Source: Paraescarpia echinospica
Lineage: Eukaryota > Annelida > Polychaeta > Sabellida > Siboglinidae
DNA: 64,000 nt
Assembly (NCBI GenBank): GCA_020002185.1
Contig: CM034532.1
Span: forward strand, 31,231,966 to 31,295,965
Direction of reading: 5' to 3'
Part shown: in pieces, positions 36,601-42,985 of the stretch
Layout of the letters: every line of letters starts with the position of its first letter
Numbering within the stretch: position 1 is the stretch's first letter
Notes under the pieces: model-generated
Told to the model about the DNA's origin: nothing
The model's input: only the letters and a program-made list of their open reading frames with translations
Databases searched by the model: none
Program-made: the position numbers and the translations under genes

Positions 36601-38762
36601 GCCTTTGTTGGAGTTTGTTAGCTTGCTAAAATAATCACTGATTAGCCCCTGCAACATGGTCGAACGATAATATGATAGAACGCGATGCTGTTTGCAAACC
36701 AAGTATTTTGATCACGTGGTTCCACACTCATGGTCGCTAGGAGGCACCACTTACTGATGTAAACAGCGGCCATTTTCAAGTCCCGTAATCCCGGTACCGG
36801 ATGAGACGGTCAGACGCAAAAATGAGCCGAGAGACAAAATGTGATCTTATTGTTTTGCTGTATTTCATCACACAACTTCACTTTCACACACACAGTATAC
36901 ATTCTTTCACGTCATTACAGCTAGTCCAACGGCACTGCTCTTCTAAAACTGCACTAGTCCGAGCTCCGAAACTACCCATCCGGGATGATCGGACCGGCCT
37001 TATTTCGCAGCCTGGATGTGGGTACATTACATAAAACATATTTTTTTACTACGTTTTTTCTTCATAATTACATGCGGAAATTAGTTTTGTCAAGTAGGCA
37101 GCCCTGTAATGTTAGCAATTGTACCTAATATCTATCAACACTGTTCCCCGATAGTTGCTGCTCTTGATTGGTTCACTATGCAAAGAGTGTGATTGCATAC
37201 TGATGTTTTACATTGCTTTGCATGGAGCGCAATGGCTAGATCATTGGACTCTTAGTCGAGAAAACCCGGATTCGAATCCCGTGTTGCCAAGTCTAGCCTT
37301 GGGCAAGTTTGTTCTCTTTACATTGCTCCAGGTCACTCAGCTGTATGAATGAGTACCTGGCTATAAACAGTGGTGGATATTTGTGTACAAATAGTCTTCC
37401 CAGATGGATGCTTCCCAGAGAAGTCGAGATGGTATTAGATTGAACAGGTCTGCCAGTGAGTAAGTGTAAAGCGCTTTGAGCAATCTTAAGGATACTGGAT
37501 ACTGCGCTGTATATGAACTTACCTTCTTCTTGTGACATCTCATCTCTCCAGTGCAGTGATTGTTAGACACGCAGTGGTTCACATCAGTGGTGTGTTTGCA
37601 GCTCGATGGTGATCCGAGACCTGACCCTGCGCAGTGCGGCGAGCTTTGGCTCCTTCCACCTGATCCGCCTGCTGTATGATGAGTACATGTTCTACCTGGT
37701 GGAGCACAAAGTGGCCGGAGCAACCGGGGAGACTCCAGTCGCTGTTATGGGTGAGGTGAGGCAGGTGTGTAAGCACACATACTTTATACATCCTTACCTG
37801 TTCTAGGTTCACATGTATACAGTAATTCTCTCTATAATTGGTGTAGTTTGAAGTAAGGTCTACATGCTTGCAGATGGAGTATTCTTTAGATATATATATG
37901 TGTGCGCTTTTACAATATTGGCCAAGAGAATGAGACCTTTTGTGGTGTTCCTTAACTTACAAATGTTGAGGTCTTAGTTTTAATGTTCCTCAGATAATTT
38001 TGGTCATAAAGGCAAGTTATATATATTGAAAAGTATATTAAATCATCTTGTAATGATTCCAATTCAAAATGTTATTGGCTTAGTTACAGCTATGGTGCTG
38101 AAATTGTCTAAGGTATGAGAACATTGTTTGTCTTCATTGTATATGTAGAATCTCCAAATCACCTACATTAAAGTGTTAATTAAGCCATCCTTGTCCAAGC
38201 TGTCATGGATGAGGTGAGGCAGGCTCTGTCCATTCAGTTGTGTTGTGTTTTGAAGAAGCAGTAATCCAACACTAACCAGTTGTAGACCCTATGTTTGATG
38301 ATTGTTTTTGATTGCATCCAGTTCATCCACCTTGGTGGGCCGAACAACAACAGTGTGACCGAGAAGTCACCGAACGAGTCTGCCAAGCCAACGACTGTAC
38401 AGTTGAAGACAGAGAAAATCATCCCGAAAACTGTTGTCGCAACCATTCCCACAAAGAACACTGTCAGCATGCCGCTGACCACACCGCTGACAGCGCCGCT
38501 GACGCCGACAGTGGTGCCACGCATCGTCAACATCACACCGGGCGTTGTGAACCACACGACAACAATGCAGAGTCACTCCACTGCCACGGCTATCACCCGT
38601 GTTAGCGCTATCACCAACAGCAACCCCGCAACGATGACTGTTGTTAACACAGCCGGATCTTCTGTCACTCCCACCAAGACGATCGTAGTAGTGCCGGTAT
38701 CTGCTGCTGCCATCGGCAGTGGCGACGCACAGCCCACTGCTAAACGACTCAAAAGTAACTAG
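3431..38762 (+). CDS. RFX1/2/3: RFX1/2/3-type transcription factor, complete 15-exon coding region
   Basis: Joined exons are 3431-3514, 10593-10789, 11196-11333, 14630-14720, 16200-16337, 18117-18298, 22656-22772, 23509-23722, 24279-24373, 24836-24987, 25304-25401, 25736-25885, 26479-26687, 37602-37755 and 38322-38762. They total 2460 nt, 819 codons plus TAG, in one open frame. Residues 1-170 are Q/T/S-rich like the activation region of RFX1-3. The winged-helix DNA-binding domain spans about residues 209-292, including [38 protein letters not shown] and KYHYYGIR. Conserved B/C and dimerisation regions run from about 365 to 673. The last 146 residues are a T/S/V-rich low-complexity tail instead of the acidic tail of vertebrate RFX1. 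In known animals this family is nuclear, binds X-boxes and drives ciliary gene expression; that role here is inferred from family. The dimerisation region separates it from RFX5 and RFX7. Confidence 0.93.
3649..4430 (-). repeat. Partial reverse copy of the 9-bp-TSD repeat family
   Basis: The end AGCATTACCATAGCAGC at 3649 and the sequence behind it match, in reverse, the right part of 6861-9070 and also 48720-50706. Copies are diverged. The far end was not located. Confidence 0.6.
4438..4543 (+). other. Exon-like open segment of unknown origin
   Basis: An acceptor attttag ends at 4437 and a donor gtaact starts at 4544. One frame reads [22 protein letters not shown] and NHRPSFKME, which looks protein-like, but a second frame is also open. 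Its 106 nt would break the RFX frame, so it is not an RFX coding exon. It may be part of a gene carried by the repeat next to it. I do not recognise the family. Confidence 0.25.
4544..6604. other. RFX intron 1, central part
   Basis: AT-rich. A frame at 6166-6387 ends in a protein-like acidic stretch ([18 protein letters not shown]) but has no recognised domain or clear splice context. Nothing else supportable is seen. Confidence 0.35.
6861..9070. mobile_element. Element with perfect 9-bp TSD, Mutator-like
   Basis: ACTAACAGT occurs at 6852-6860 and 9071-9079. The ends are ACCATTACCACATG and (reverse) AGCATTACCACAG, giving a TIR of about 11-12 bp. A 9-bp duplication suggests the Mutator superfamily, but no transposase was found. 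The repeat copy at 28.5 kb shows the empty site, confirming both ends. It contains a degenerate internal tandem array (7250-7930). Confidence 0.7.
7250..7930. repeat. Degenerate tandem array, unit about 160-180 bp
   Basis: Copies of an ATGGC(G/T)G(A/C)CA-containing unit start near 7261, 7436, 7617 and 7775, each followed by related AT-rich text such as GAATCCCAAT and ACAGCA(C/T)AAAC. A related piece occurs near 48480-48610. Confidence 0.6.
9141..9362 (-). pseudogene. Non-LTR retrotransposon reverse transcriptase fragment
   Basis: The frame reads [25 protein letters not shown] and [15 protein letters not shown], the region containing the first catalytic aspartate of LINE reverse transcriptases (the FIDYKKAFD block). 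The YxDD region is absent, so this is a fragment. It is part of the repeat also present at 28514-28801. Confidence 0.8.
10251..10400. repeat. Pyrimidine-rich repeat
   Basis: TCTTTCCGTGTCTGTCAGGGGTGAGG-type text with long CT-rich stretches resembles 52070-52250 and, less closely, 43440-43520. It lies 190 bp upstream of RFX exon 2. Its origin is unknown. Confidence 0.35.
10593..10789 (+). CDS. RFX1/2/3: RFX exon 2, Q-rich
   Basis: The acceptor cag ends at 10592. The exon encodes a Q/T/S-rich segment with a run of six glutamines. Two donors are possible: gtacgt at 10786 looks stronger, but only gtgttt at 10790 leaves phase 2 and joins exon 3 in frame. I chose 10789 as the end for this reason. 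A microexon between exons 2 and 3 is the alternative. Confidence 0.65.
11196..11333 (+). CDS. RFX1/2/3: RFX exon 3
   Basis: The acceptor tttccag ends at 11195 and the donor gtaagt starts at 11334. The exon encodes a Q/V/T-rich segment with [10 protein letters not shown] and STPNGQM, like the N-terminal half of vertebrate RFX1-3. It starts at phase 2 and ends at phase 2. Confidence 0.75.
11671..14538 (-). mobile_element. TTAA-flanked DNA transposon with Mutator-like transposase gene
   Basis: TTAA at 11667-11670 and 14539-14542 flank inverted ends GGGTAGCC...CCCGAAA and (reverse) GGGTAGCCGCGCCCCGAAA. Inside, on the - strand, is a two-exon transposase-like gene. TTAA is palindromic, so a duplication cannot be told from an extra 4 bp of TIR. 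The element is 2868 bp. Confidence 0.75.
12383..14029 (-). CDS. Mutator-like transposase missing its catalytic core, two exons
   Basis: Exon 1 is 13933-14029 (ATG at 14029, [20 protein letters not shown], donor gtttgt) and exon 2 is 12383-13491 (acceptor ctgtttcag). They join in frame to 401 codons plus stop. The N-terminal third has a CPRC...CDSC zinc-binding pattern and [18 protein letters not shown], typical of the animal Mutator-like transposase family. The C-terminal third has [25 protein letters not shown] and a basic end, also typical. The segment expected between them, which holds the DDE catalytic residues, is missing, with the frame kept. It is probably inactive as a transposase. 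Its strand is opposite to RFX, in whose intron it lies. Confidence 0.75.
14630..14720 (+). CDS. RFX1/2/3: RFX exon 4
   Basis: The acceptor ttttcag ends at 14629 and the donor gtatgt starts at 14721. Thirty codons of a Y/Q/T-rich segment join exon 3 in frame and end at phase 0. The intron before it holds the Mutator-like element on the opposite strand, whose right end is about 90 bp away. Confidence 0.75.
14721..16199. other. RFX intron 4
   Basis: A G/C homopolymer-rich stretch lies near 15130-15160 and a repeat copy at 15890-16165. No coding signal is supportable elsewhere; frames at 15065-15268 and 15609-15806 look random. Confidence 0.45.
15890..16165 (+). repeat. Interspersed repeat, copy 1
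   Basis: The text from GGCTTGCATGGAAACC through CTTGAAGACGGGCAGGC matches 43155-43430 with scattered differences. Copy 1 ends about 35 bp before RFX exon 5. Confidence 0.65.
16200..16337 (+). CDS. RFX1/2/3: RFX exon 5, lead-in to the DNA-binding domain
   Basis: The acceptor gttgcag ends at 16199 and the donor gtatgt starts at 16338. Forty-six codons include [15 protein letters not shown] and end in HTTRASPAT, the conserved residues just before the RFX DNA-binding domain. Both boundaries are phase 0. Confidence 0.92.
16338..18116. other. RFX intron 5
   Basis: An exon-like piece near 17374-17432 (acceptor ttgctag, donor gtaagt) would break the conserved SPAT/VQWL join and is not accepted. Nothing else supportable is seen. 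Confidence 0.45.
18117..18298 (+). CDS. RFX1/2/3: RFX exon 6, winged-helix DNA-binding domain
   Basis: The acceptor ttgcag ends at 18116 and the donor gtgtgt starts at 18299. It encodes [33 protein letters not shown] and LRTRRLGTR, which form the core of the RFX fold including the DNA-contacting wing region. The open frame past the donor is intron read-through. Ends at phase 2. Confidence 0.97.
18767..19877. mobile_element. piggyBac-like MITE, copy 1
   Basis: Ends CCCTCTCAAGGCCAGA and (reverse) CCCTCTCGTGGTCAGA are flanked by TTAA at 18763-18766 and 19878-19881. CCC ends with TTAA targets fit piggyBac. It is almost identical to 46230-47347, the main differences being small indels. The right end has two copies of ACTCGGGTTGATTCGGGCG. 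Confidence 0.8.
19990..20003. promoter_or_regulatory. Perfect palindromic X-box in RFX intron 6
   Basis: GTTGCCATGGTAAC is a perfect 14-bp palindrome matching the consensus X-box for RFX dimers. It lies inside the TTAA-flanked element 18747-21886, so it may have been brought in by a transposon. Confidence 0.55.
21891..22655. other. RFX intron 6, distal part
   Basis: Contains the X-box-like site 22064-22077. Short frames at 22048-22308 and 22367-22561 show no domain. Confidence 0.45.
22064..22077. promoter_or_regulatory. X-box-like site in RFX intron 6
   Basis: GTTGCCATGGAAAC differs by one base from the perfect palindrome and matches the usual degenerate X-box form. It lies outside the neighbouring TTAA element and about 590 bp upstream of exon 7. 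Confidence 0.5.
22656..22772 (+). CDS. RFX1/2/3: RFX exon 7, end of the DNA-binding domain
   Basis: The acceptor gttttag ends at 22655 and the donor gtaagc starts at 22773. It completes the domain with [13 protein letters not shown] and continues into the linker [11 protein letters not shown]. Phase 2 in, phase 2 out. Confidence 0.95.
23191..23480 (+). repeat. tRNA-derived SINE, copy 1
   Basis: An A-box-like GTGGTGCAGTGGCTAGAG and a B-box-like GGGTTCAAATTC open the unit. The body has GAGTACCTGGCTATA and GTGGATATTTGTGTA, and the end is CTGCGCTATATAAGAAC. Same orientation as RFX; it ends 28 bp before exon 8. Confidence 0.75.
23509..23722 (+). CDS. RFX1/2/3: RFX exon 8
   Basis: The acceptor tcttgtag ends at 23508 and the donor gtgagt starts at 23723. 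It encodes a variable linker, then a QQQ-rich piece, then the conserved [21 protein letters not shown] segment that opens the dimerisation region. A sense SINE ends 28 bp upstream, so the SINE tail lies in the acceptor region. Confidence 0.93.
23815..24095 (+). repeat. Minisatellite, about 55 bp x 5
   Basis: Five units with GTTTCAGTTGTC(C/T/G/A)ACTAGTA and CTTGAATATCTTGATT, in RFX intron 8 just after exon 8. Unit 4 is the most diverged. Confidence 0.8.
24279..24373 (+). CDS. RFX1/2/3: RFX exon 9
   Basis: The acceptor tttccag ends at 24278 and the donor gtgagt starts at 24374. It encodes [18 protein letters not shown] and QTFWR, conserved among RFX1-3. Phase 0 in, phase 2 out. Confidence 0.92.
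24374..24835. other. RFX intron 9
   Basis: Plain intron sequence; nothing further seen. Confidence 0.5.
24836..24987 (+). CDS. RFX1/2/3: RFX exon 10
   Basis: The acceptor gttcag ends at 24835 and the donor gtaaga starts at 24988. It encodes a K/L-rich helix and then [17 protein letters not shown], a strongly conserved family block. Phase 2 in, phase 1 out. Confidence 0.93.
24988..25303. other. RFX intron 10
   Basis: Plain intron sequence; nothing further seen. Confidence 0.5.
25304..25401 (+). CDS. RFX1/2/3: RFX exon 11
   Basis: The acceptor gctag ends at 25303 and the donor gtaatg starts at 25402. It encodes [18 protein letters not shown], a hallmark of the RFX1-3 dimerisation region. Phase 1 in, phase 0 out. 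Confidence 0.93.
25516..25650. repeat. Near-perfect 135-bp palindrome
   Basis: Arms of about 66 bp begin GAAAGTGAGGCATACCTTC and meet at CTAAATTTTAG, with only a few mismatches. It can fold into one long hairpin. It sits in RFX intron 11 and may be a small MITE. Confidence 0.85.
25736..25885 (+). CDS. RFX1/2/3: RFX exon 12
   Basis: The acceptor gttgcag ends at 25735 and the donor gtaatt starts at 25886. Fifty codons include [25 protein letters not shown] and [10 protein letters not shown]. Both boundaries are phase 0. Confidence 0.95.
26109..26511 (+). repeat. 54-bp tandem array copying an intron-exon boundary
   Basis: Units begin after each cag at 26157, 26211, 26265, 26318, 26372, 26425 and 26479, with spacings of 54, 54, 53, 54, 53 and 54 bp. 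A diverged partial copy begins near 26112. Each unit holds 33 bases equal to the start of exon 13 followed by a pyrimidine/GT-rich stretch ending ttgcag (tacag before unit 6). Confidence 0.9.
26479..26687 (+). CDS. RFX1/2/3: RFX exon 13, preceded by duplicated acceptors
   Basis: The functional acceptor gtttgcag ends at 26478 and the donor gtgggt starts at 26688. The exon begins EQASWVCQC and includes [20 protein letters not shown] and FLLKWSFY. Its first 33 bases and the acceptor before it are the last unit of a tandem array of 53-54-bp repeats reaching back to about 26109. The most conserved unit in protein terms is this last one, which is why it is called as the real exon. Confidence 0.92.
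27150..28264. other. Unassigned stretch inside the hAT composite
   Basis: TCTATATTATAAAACAG at 27151 and a related string at 33043 resemble the 5' ends of Helitrons, but no CTRR end or hairpin was matched. A 37-bp direct repeat occurs at about 28102-28172. The frame 27259-27528 shows no domain. Confidence 0.3.
28514..28801 (-). pseudogene. Non-LTR reverse transcriptase fragment, copy 2
   Basis: Same block as 9141-9362 but longer at its C-terminal end: [15 protein letters not shown], then [17 protein letters not shown], the next conserved reverse transcriptase motif. No catalytic YxDD is present. Confidence 0.8.
29555..29640 (+). repeat. tRNA-like module, left arm
   Basis: An A-box TAGCTCAGTTGG and a B-box GGTTCAATCC are properly ordered, but the T-stem and acceptor stem do not pair. 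I call it tRNA-derived, not a tRNA gene. Confidence 0.6.
29774..30544 (+). CDS. Tyrosine recombinase fragment, probably 5'-truncated
   Basis: The C-terminal catalytic part of a tyrosine recombinase: first arginine in AYLRVGEM, lysine in RRFKHST, the HxxR box in [10 protein letters not shown], and [13 protein letters not shown] with the tryptophan and nucleophile tyrosine. All core residues are present. The family is of the eukaryotic Crypton/Ngaro type, not resolved further. The ATG at 29774 lies in the 20-bp flanking repeat, so it is not the native start; family proteins extend further N-terminally. No stop or frameshift occurs over 256 codons. Confidence 0.8.
   Translation: MKIWSLLFIAHLHSSGAAPASIVSIVSAVAYFHKIHGFDDPSKCFIVAKALAGARNLGSVPDVRLPVTLPVLTRLVLALPTVFTSHYKCLMLHAMMVLAFKAYLRVGEMVPRSRSHVGGCLQLSDMLMSGDLISISFRRFKHSTRQGPQSLQVRGECIPGSPIYLASFMREFQSGRGQIQSSLFAYVDGSPMLCSEFDVSLKRLLGFCGYQTSGFKGHSFRIGAATAAALRGESDAQIRAAGRWTSDAFKKYIRIA
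29792..31045 (+). mobile_element. Insertion carrying the tyrosine recombinase
   Basis: The 20-bp direct repeat AAATGAAAATATGGTCATTA lies at 29772-29791 and 31026-31045, 1254 bp apart. The right arm of the host element shows the same site uninterrupted. No poly(A) or simple tail is seen at the 3' side. Confidence 0.7.
31357..31440 (-). repeat. tRNA-like module, right arm
   Basis: Mirror copy of 29555-29640 on the - strand, with TAGCTCAGTGGG and GGTTCAATCC. Stem pairing is poor here too. Confidence 0.6.
33045..33470. other. Unassigned stretch inside the hAT composite
   Basis: No coding sequence or repeat terminus could be assigned, apart from the Helitron-like start near 33043. Confidence 0.35.
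33630..33667. repeat. (CA)n microsatellite
   Basis: About 19 CA units, preceded by a TA-rich run at 33570-33620. Confidence 0.9.
33795..34078 (+). repeat. 39-bp minisatellite, about 7 units
   Basis: Units contain TTGTTAGCAATG(C/T)TTGTCC and ATTAAATGTCCATCAAC. Units 2-5 alternate between two forms, suggesting a 78-bp higher-order unit. It lies just past the 3' end of the hAT transposase. Confidence 0.85.
34091..36563 (-). pseudogene. ZNF862-like hAT transposase, broken
   Basis: Read on the - strand: an S/T repeat-rich tail (IAGPSxSxSSD units, 36563-36250), then a frameshift near 36250. A TTF/BED-like zinc finger region follows ([18 protein letters not shown]). After in-frame stops near 35805 and 35680 comes the catalytic start [11 protein letters not shown] with [11 protein letters not shown]. 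Two more stops fall inside the usual HCVAHRLEL block near 35190. The C-terminal part ends with the hAT dimerisation motif [13 protein letters not shown], after a frameshift near 34420. At least four stops and two frameshifts make it inactive. Confidence 0.88.
37221..37520 (+). repeat. tRNA-derived SINE, copy 2
   Basis: Matches 23191-23480; the B-box-like GGATTCGAATCCC is well kept and the end is CTGCGCTGTATATGAAC. Sense to RFX, 81 bp before exon 14. Confidence 0.8.
37602..37755 (+). CDS. RFX1/2/3: RFX exon 14
   Basis: The acceptor gtttgcag ends at 37601 and the donor gtgagg starts at 37756. It encodes [20 protein letters not shown], then RLLYDEYM and ETPVAVMGE, the end of the conserved RFX1-3 core. 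It is 10.9 kb from exon 13, most of that distance being a nested hAT composite. Confidence 0.95.
37756..38321. other. RFX intron 14
   Basis: A local duplication of GATGAGGTGAGGCAGG near 38208 resembles the donor of exon 14 (37750-37766). Nothing else is seen. Confidence 0.45.
38322..38762 (+). CDS. RFX1/2/3: RFX exon 15 and stop
   Basis: The acceptor gcatccag ends at 38321. One hundred and forty-six codons rich in T, V, S and P end with AKRLKSN and TAG. The frame joins exon 14 at phase 0. Low-complexity content makes family comparison weak here, and assignment rests on phase, position and the poly(A) signals that follow. Confidence 0.85.
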   Translation, partial: FIHLGGPNNNSVTEKSPNESAKPTTVQLKTEKIIPKTVVATIPTKNTVSMPLTTPLTAPLTPTVVPRIVNITPGVVNHTTTMQSHSTATAITRVSAITNSNPATMTVVNTAGSSVTPTKTIVVVPVSAAAIGSGDAQPTAKRLKSN

Positions 38763-39025
38763 TCACACACACATCTTCAGACAGTAGATTTTGCTGTTGG
38801 CGACACGGCTATATATGTGGCCACCGTAGAACAGTTTTGTGCATTCTCCTGAGTGCTATTGCTGCTGAGGTGTTGTTTATTATGGACATATGTCGACTCA
38901 CCTGTGTCGATAACACACCCGATAACTATTTTATACAGGCTTATAAGTTATTTCCATGAATGGTTTGATGAAGTGACTGTTTGCTAGGGAGATAAATGAT
39001 TTACTTTGCCATATTTGTAAAGATG

Positions 39026-39058
39026 AATAAAGAGAACACTGCCAATGGATGAAATAAA
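39026..39058 (+). terminator. RFX poly(A) signals
   Basis: Two AATAAA hexamers at 39026-39031 and 39053-39058 lie about 265-290 bp after the RFX stop. Further AATAAA copies occur up to about 40.7 kb, so a longer 3' UTR is possible. Confidence 0.55.
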
Positions 39059-41149
39059 TGTTAGTGTATTGGGAAACTGGTTTGCATGGTTATTATTTTA
39101 ACTGCTGTGCCTTTTAGTGTAAATGTTGCTTTATAAATTGCCTCATGTTTATAAGTAAATCGATTGCTTATCTAGATGGAAGTGGGCGATAGAGGATTGC
39201 ATACATGTTTTCATAACAACCCAAAAGTGGAAGCGTAAAAATGTGTGCCATAAACTCACTATCTGCCACAAATCGTAGTGCACTGTTTTATCCCATGTTA
39301 AACTGGAATGGCTCTATATTATAATTTTGGTTTTCAAAATGTGAAAATTGAAACTTGTTGGATATTATGAACTGTTACCAGTTGAACAATCTATGTGTTA
39401 CTCTGTCATTAGAATCAAATTGTGTGAAAACTGACGTCACAAGTAGAGTATGCAAAACAGTTAAATTATTTTGAGGTTTATCGTTATTGATTGGCCAGGA
39501 GGTTTTGTGTGAATAAATTTCTTTACCATTTGCATGCTTTTTGAAATGCAGCAGAAATACAGTGTTTCTATTTTCCTGCTGCCTGTAGTAAATGCCTTGT
39601 TGATGTGATAAAACAAAAGCATTATTTCACTGTTCCAAGCTGGTGATCAGGAACTGTAAACTGTTGATCACTTGGGGTGTGTTGATGAACTTCACCAGTT
39701 CAGAGTAGAGAAACCTTTCGTGTCTAGCCATGACAATACAGTTGGAGTTGCTACCAACTTACGTAGTTCAAACTTAGTCACAATATATAGTATGCATTGA
39801 TTGTCTCCCCTATTGAGTTGTCAAGTTACGTCTCTCAATAAACTGAAATGTGTGTAGCACGCTGAAAATGTATTTACATGTGACCATGAGTATTTAACAT
39901 GCATGCAAATATGGAATGCAAACTGGCTAATTCCTCATACAGTCTGTGATGTCTTCAAACGTGTTGCTGGACAGTTTTACTGCTTATCAAATTATAGTAA
40001 TAGTGTATATATTGAACCTTGTGTTGATAGTTGTTACTAAAGCTTAGTTAACATATTTATTACTGCAATATTGGAAGAAGACAGTATTTTATTAATAGAT
40101 CCAGTGCATTTTATTTGACAACATTTGTCAGGATTGCTTTGTAAGGTTCTGTTATTAATGAAATAAAGTTCTTTTTGTATTTGCTTTCTAACTGCCTTTT
40201 CAGAACCGTGATGTGTACAGGACAAATTGAAGAACCCACGACATTGTAAAAGACAATTCAATTAGAATGCATGAATAATTTAGTTACCGTATCCTCAGTG
40301 TGGTTTTGAAGGTTTGAACAACATGGCAGCTGTATTGTTGAAGATTATATAAATTAAACAGATGTTAGTAAACATTTACATGTTTGAATGCACACTTCAG
40401 TGCATGTAGATGTCGATGTCATTTTATAATATTGCATTTAAATGCAAATCTTTTGGCAGTGAATTTGAATTCAGGTCAAATGTTTTGTAAATGTAGATGT
40501 TATTTATGATGAATAAAACAACTATACATAGTACATAATGTGAGGTTTACTTAAGCATTAATAACAAACTATACAGGGTTATGTCTGTATATGTACATTC
40601 AAATGCATTTCCAGCAATTACATCACACGCACACTGTGTAATAAACCATTACCATATTTAATCCTCTTCATATATATATATGACCGAAATAAACTTATTC
40701 AATACATAATTTGTTGAATGATTCCACATTTTGTTATATTTGTTCAGCTTCTGGTCACATTTTTTACCTCTCCCGAATGCCATTTGTTACAGGTTAAGCC
40801 CCTATTCCTTTGAATGTTACAAGGGTACAATTTGTGAGTCTTGCACCATTTAGGGTTGACACCTATATATGTATGGGTAACCGCAACATCTACACACTAA
40901 TGAGTTGGATGCGCGTGTACTGAAAACTAAATGAATATAGAATTATCCAGTCTAGTTAGAGCAGTATAACTATTTTCAATTACTTGACTTAGTATGTCAT
41001 AAACTTACTTAAAAAATACATAGAAAACGGCTACAAGAACACCAACTAGATTATATAAAATAAAACTCCGGAGATATTTATAATACATTCGTTAACACAA
41101 ACAATCTGTGTACAGTGTTACATTCGGATTCCCACTTTCCCCGTTCGTC
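39059..41149. other. Intergenic region
   Basis: AT-rich, with several AATAAA strings and no supportable gene. Frames such as 40037-40261 look random. Confidence 0.5.
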
Positions 41150-41260
41150 TTGGACGATCCCGACGCATGTACAAGCGTGACGTCAGGCGGGAGCAAGCAG
41201 AAGTCTCAACATTTCCACTGGTAAACGCCGTCTATCACCGACGTTCGTTTTCCAGTTAGC
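41150..41260 (+). promoter_or_regulatory. Candidate DNMT3 promoter and untranslated first exon
   Basis: A CpG-richer stretch contains a perfect CRE (TGACGTCA, 41178-41185) followed by GGCGGG. A strong donor gtaagt sits at 41261, making about 41190-41260 a plausible 5' UTR exon. This is inferred; no transcript evidence is available here. Confidence 0.4.
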
Positions 41261-41261
41261 G

Positions 41262-42344
41262 TAAGTATCCAACAACGAAAACCATACAACTGTCGTGTAC
41301 GAAAGGATGTCTGATGGAACTGGATTATATTGGGCCTACGACTAATCCACCTTTGTATTTCGGACCATCGACGTCTGTGTTTTACCTTGGGATTTTGCCA
41401 CCACCTGCGTGAGGGTGATAGTCGCCCGCTCATTTGTAATAATATCGTTGTACATCTAGTTTGGTAGCTTATGTAGGAGAGAGACAATTTGCATCATAAC
41501 CATTGGAAATGCAGCTACACCACATCCAGTAATTCTGATAAATAATGATAAAACAAATTAATTGACACAACTGGTATCTCACATCACCTCAGGTTCAGAC
41601 ACCAGTCGGTGTGGTCAAGACAAAAAGTCGGAGAGCGTACATTTGTGTTCACCTACAACCCGGGTGCACTGCAGTTAATTTATAATGACTGTTTTTATAT
41701 ACAGAGACGGTGGTATTATTAATGACGCCCATTAATCCTGTAATAAGACGCTGTCTTGATTTGACTAAAGTCCCTAGGTCATAGACGTTGATCTAATATT
41801 ACCCCTTTGCCGCACTGTGGTCGTGCGTTACCACAGTGAGCGCTGCTGATATAATTTATTGGTGCCTGTCTGGTTTTCTGGTCATGCTAAACAAGTGTGC
41901 CCCCCCCCCTTTTTGCTCCCTATTAGACCGATATGCTCCCATATTGCCACTGGACACATTAACATCTCATTAGTTATCACTGCTAATAATATGAAAACTA
42001 ATGCTCAGAAAGTATGCTTAAATGAAAACAAAATTTTTTTGCAATTTAAGTTAGAGTGCGTACATATTTGCCAAGATCCTACAAGCTGATATGACATGTT
42101 CACTAGTGTGTCTTATTGCAGTGTGTGACTTGTAATGACAAACAACTGCATCCTACAATGAAGACTAGAGCTAGGACAGTGTACCAACATGGTAAAGGTT
42201 TGTTCCCTCACATCACGTCTCTTGCTTAAGGTGGAACTATTTGAGCTGCATACTGTGGTCATTCTCTGGTATATAAGTACCGTATTTATTCTCTGCCAGT
42301 TTAGTATTTGATTTAAAATATGACAATAATTAGAAAACACTAAG
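41262..42344. other. Presumed first intron of DNMT3
   Basis: A C homopolymer run near 41900 is the only notable feature. No coding signal. Confidence 0.4.
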
Positions 42345-42562
42345 ACTGATTAACAAATCAGAAGACAGAAGTGGACCTGGGCAGGGCACATCAGCAGACT
42401 ACGAGATAACTGATGGACATCGCGTATCACAACCTGGAGACCTTACAAAGGGAAACGATCTAGAGGAAGACCAGCGAGACGGTGGAGAGACAAACTAGAC
42501 GAGTACTGGAGGGGCATTTCTGCGTATCTAGCAGAGGACAGTATGGCTGCATGATGATGATG
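42345..42562 (+). pseudogene. LINE 3' end fragment
   Basis: The frame reads KWTWAGHISRLRDN, stop, then KGKRSRGRPARRWRD and LDEYW, the typical C-terminal zone of RTE/jockey-like LINE ORF2 proteins, where a W.GH...R.......W...GKR.RGRP..RW pattern is standard. A (TGA)n tail follows at 42551-42565, as in RTE-type LINEs. Confidence 0.7.
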
Positions 42563-42867
42563 AAGACTGATTAATTCAGGGACTGATTTTGAATAATTCC
42601 ATGACCATATTTAGGAGCAGAACTTCATTTGTTGTTTCCTTTTGTAATTTCATTTTCCTTGTGTCATTTTCTATTTTCACATGTTTTAAGACCCTACTAA
42701 AATGTCTGGATTTTACATATTTTCACCAGACCATCTAATTCATTACCATTGAACAAAATCACCACCTTACTAACATTGAACATCACTGCCACAAATAACC
42801 ATGAAAGGTTGTGAGGACGATTGTGTGATAGAGCAGCTTGTGACAGTTGACACGTGTGTGTTGACAG

Positions 42868-42985
42868 GAGAATCGCACCAGAGACAGGCAACTAAGATGA
42901 CTTGTAGGAGAGTAGAGAAGAATGTGTTGCCACCAGCCATTCTTGCACTCGATAAGCGGTTGGTGGATGCTAAGAATACACGCTT
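42868..42985 (+). CDS. DNMT3: DNMT3 tentative first coding exon
   Basis: The acceptor ttgacag ends at 42867, ATG is at 42897, and 29 codons plus two bases end at donor gtctgt (42986). The phase fits the next exon exactly. The protein includes VLPPAILALDKRL. The donor is weak and no family similarity was recognised, so this is a frame-based guess. Confidence 0.4.

Larger units (their letters stand above)
33471..37014 (-). mobile_element. Probable autonomous hAT nested in the composite
   Basis: The left end CAGGGTGCACGATA and the reverse of the right end CAGGCTGCGAAATA are roughly similar, and GATGTG flanks both sides. It encloses the whole hAT transposase pseudogene, and 3.5 kb is a normal hAT length. 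The terminal match is imperfect, so the transposase could instead belong to the outer element. Confidence 0.45.
26905..37106. mobile_element. 10.2-kb composite hAT element
   Basis: A perfect 8-bp duplication TAATGTTA lies at 26897-26904 and 37107-37114. The right end reads GTAGGCAGCCCTG and the left end GGGCTGCCTACC, having lost the first CA. The same terminal sequence bounds the small copy at 49271-50332. Most of the length is nested insertions. Confidence 0.75.

Noticed and set aside
38312..38605. Alternative open frame in the last RFX exon
   Set aside because: It is in the wrong phase relative to exon 14; the T/V-rich frame joins correctly and runs to the stop.
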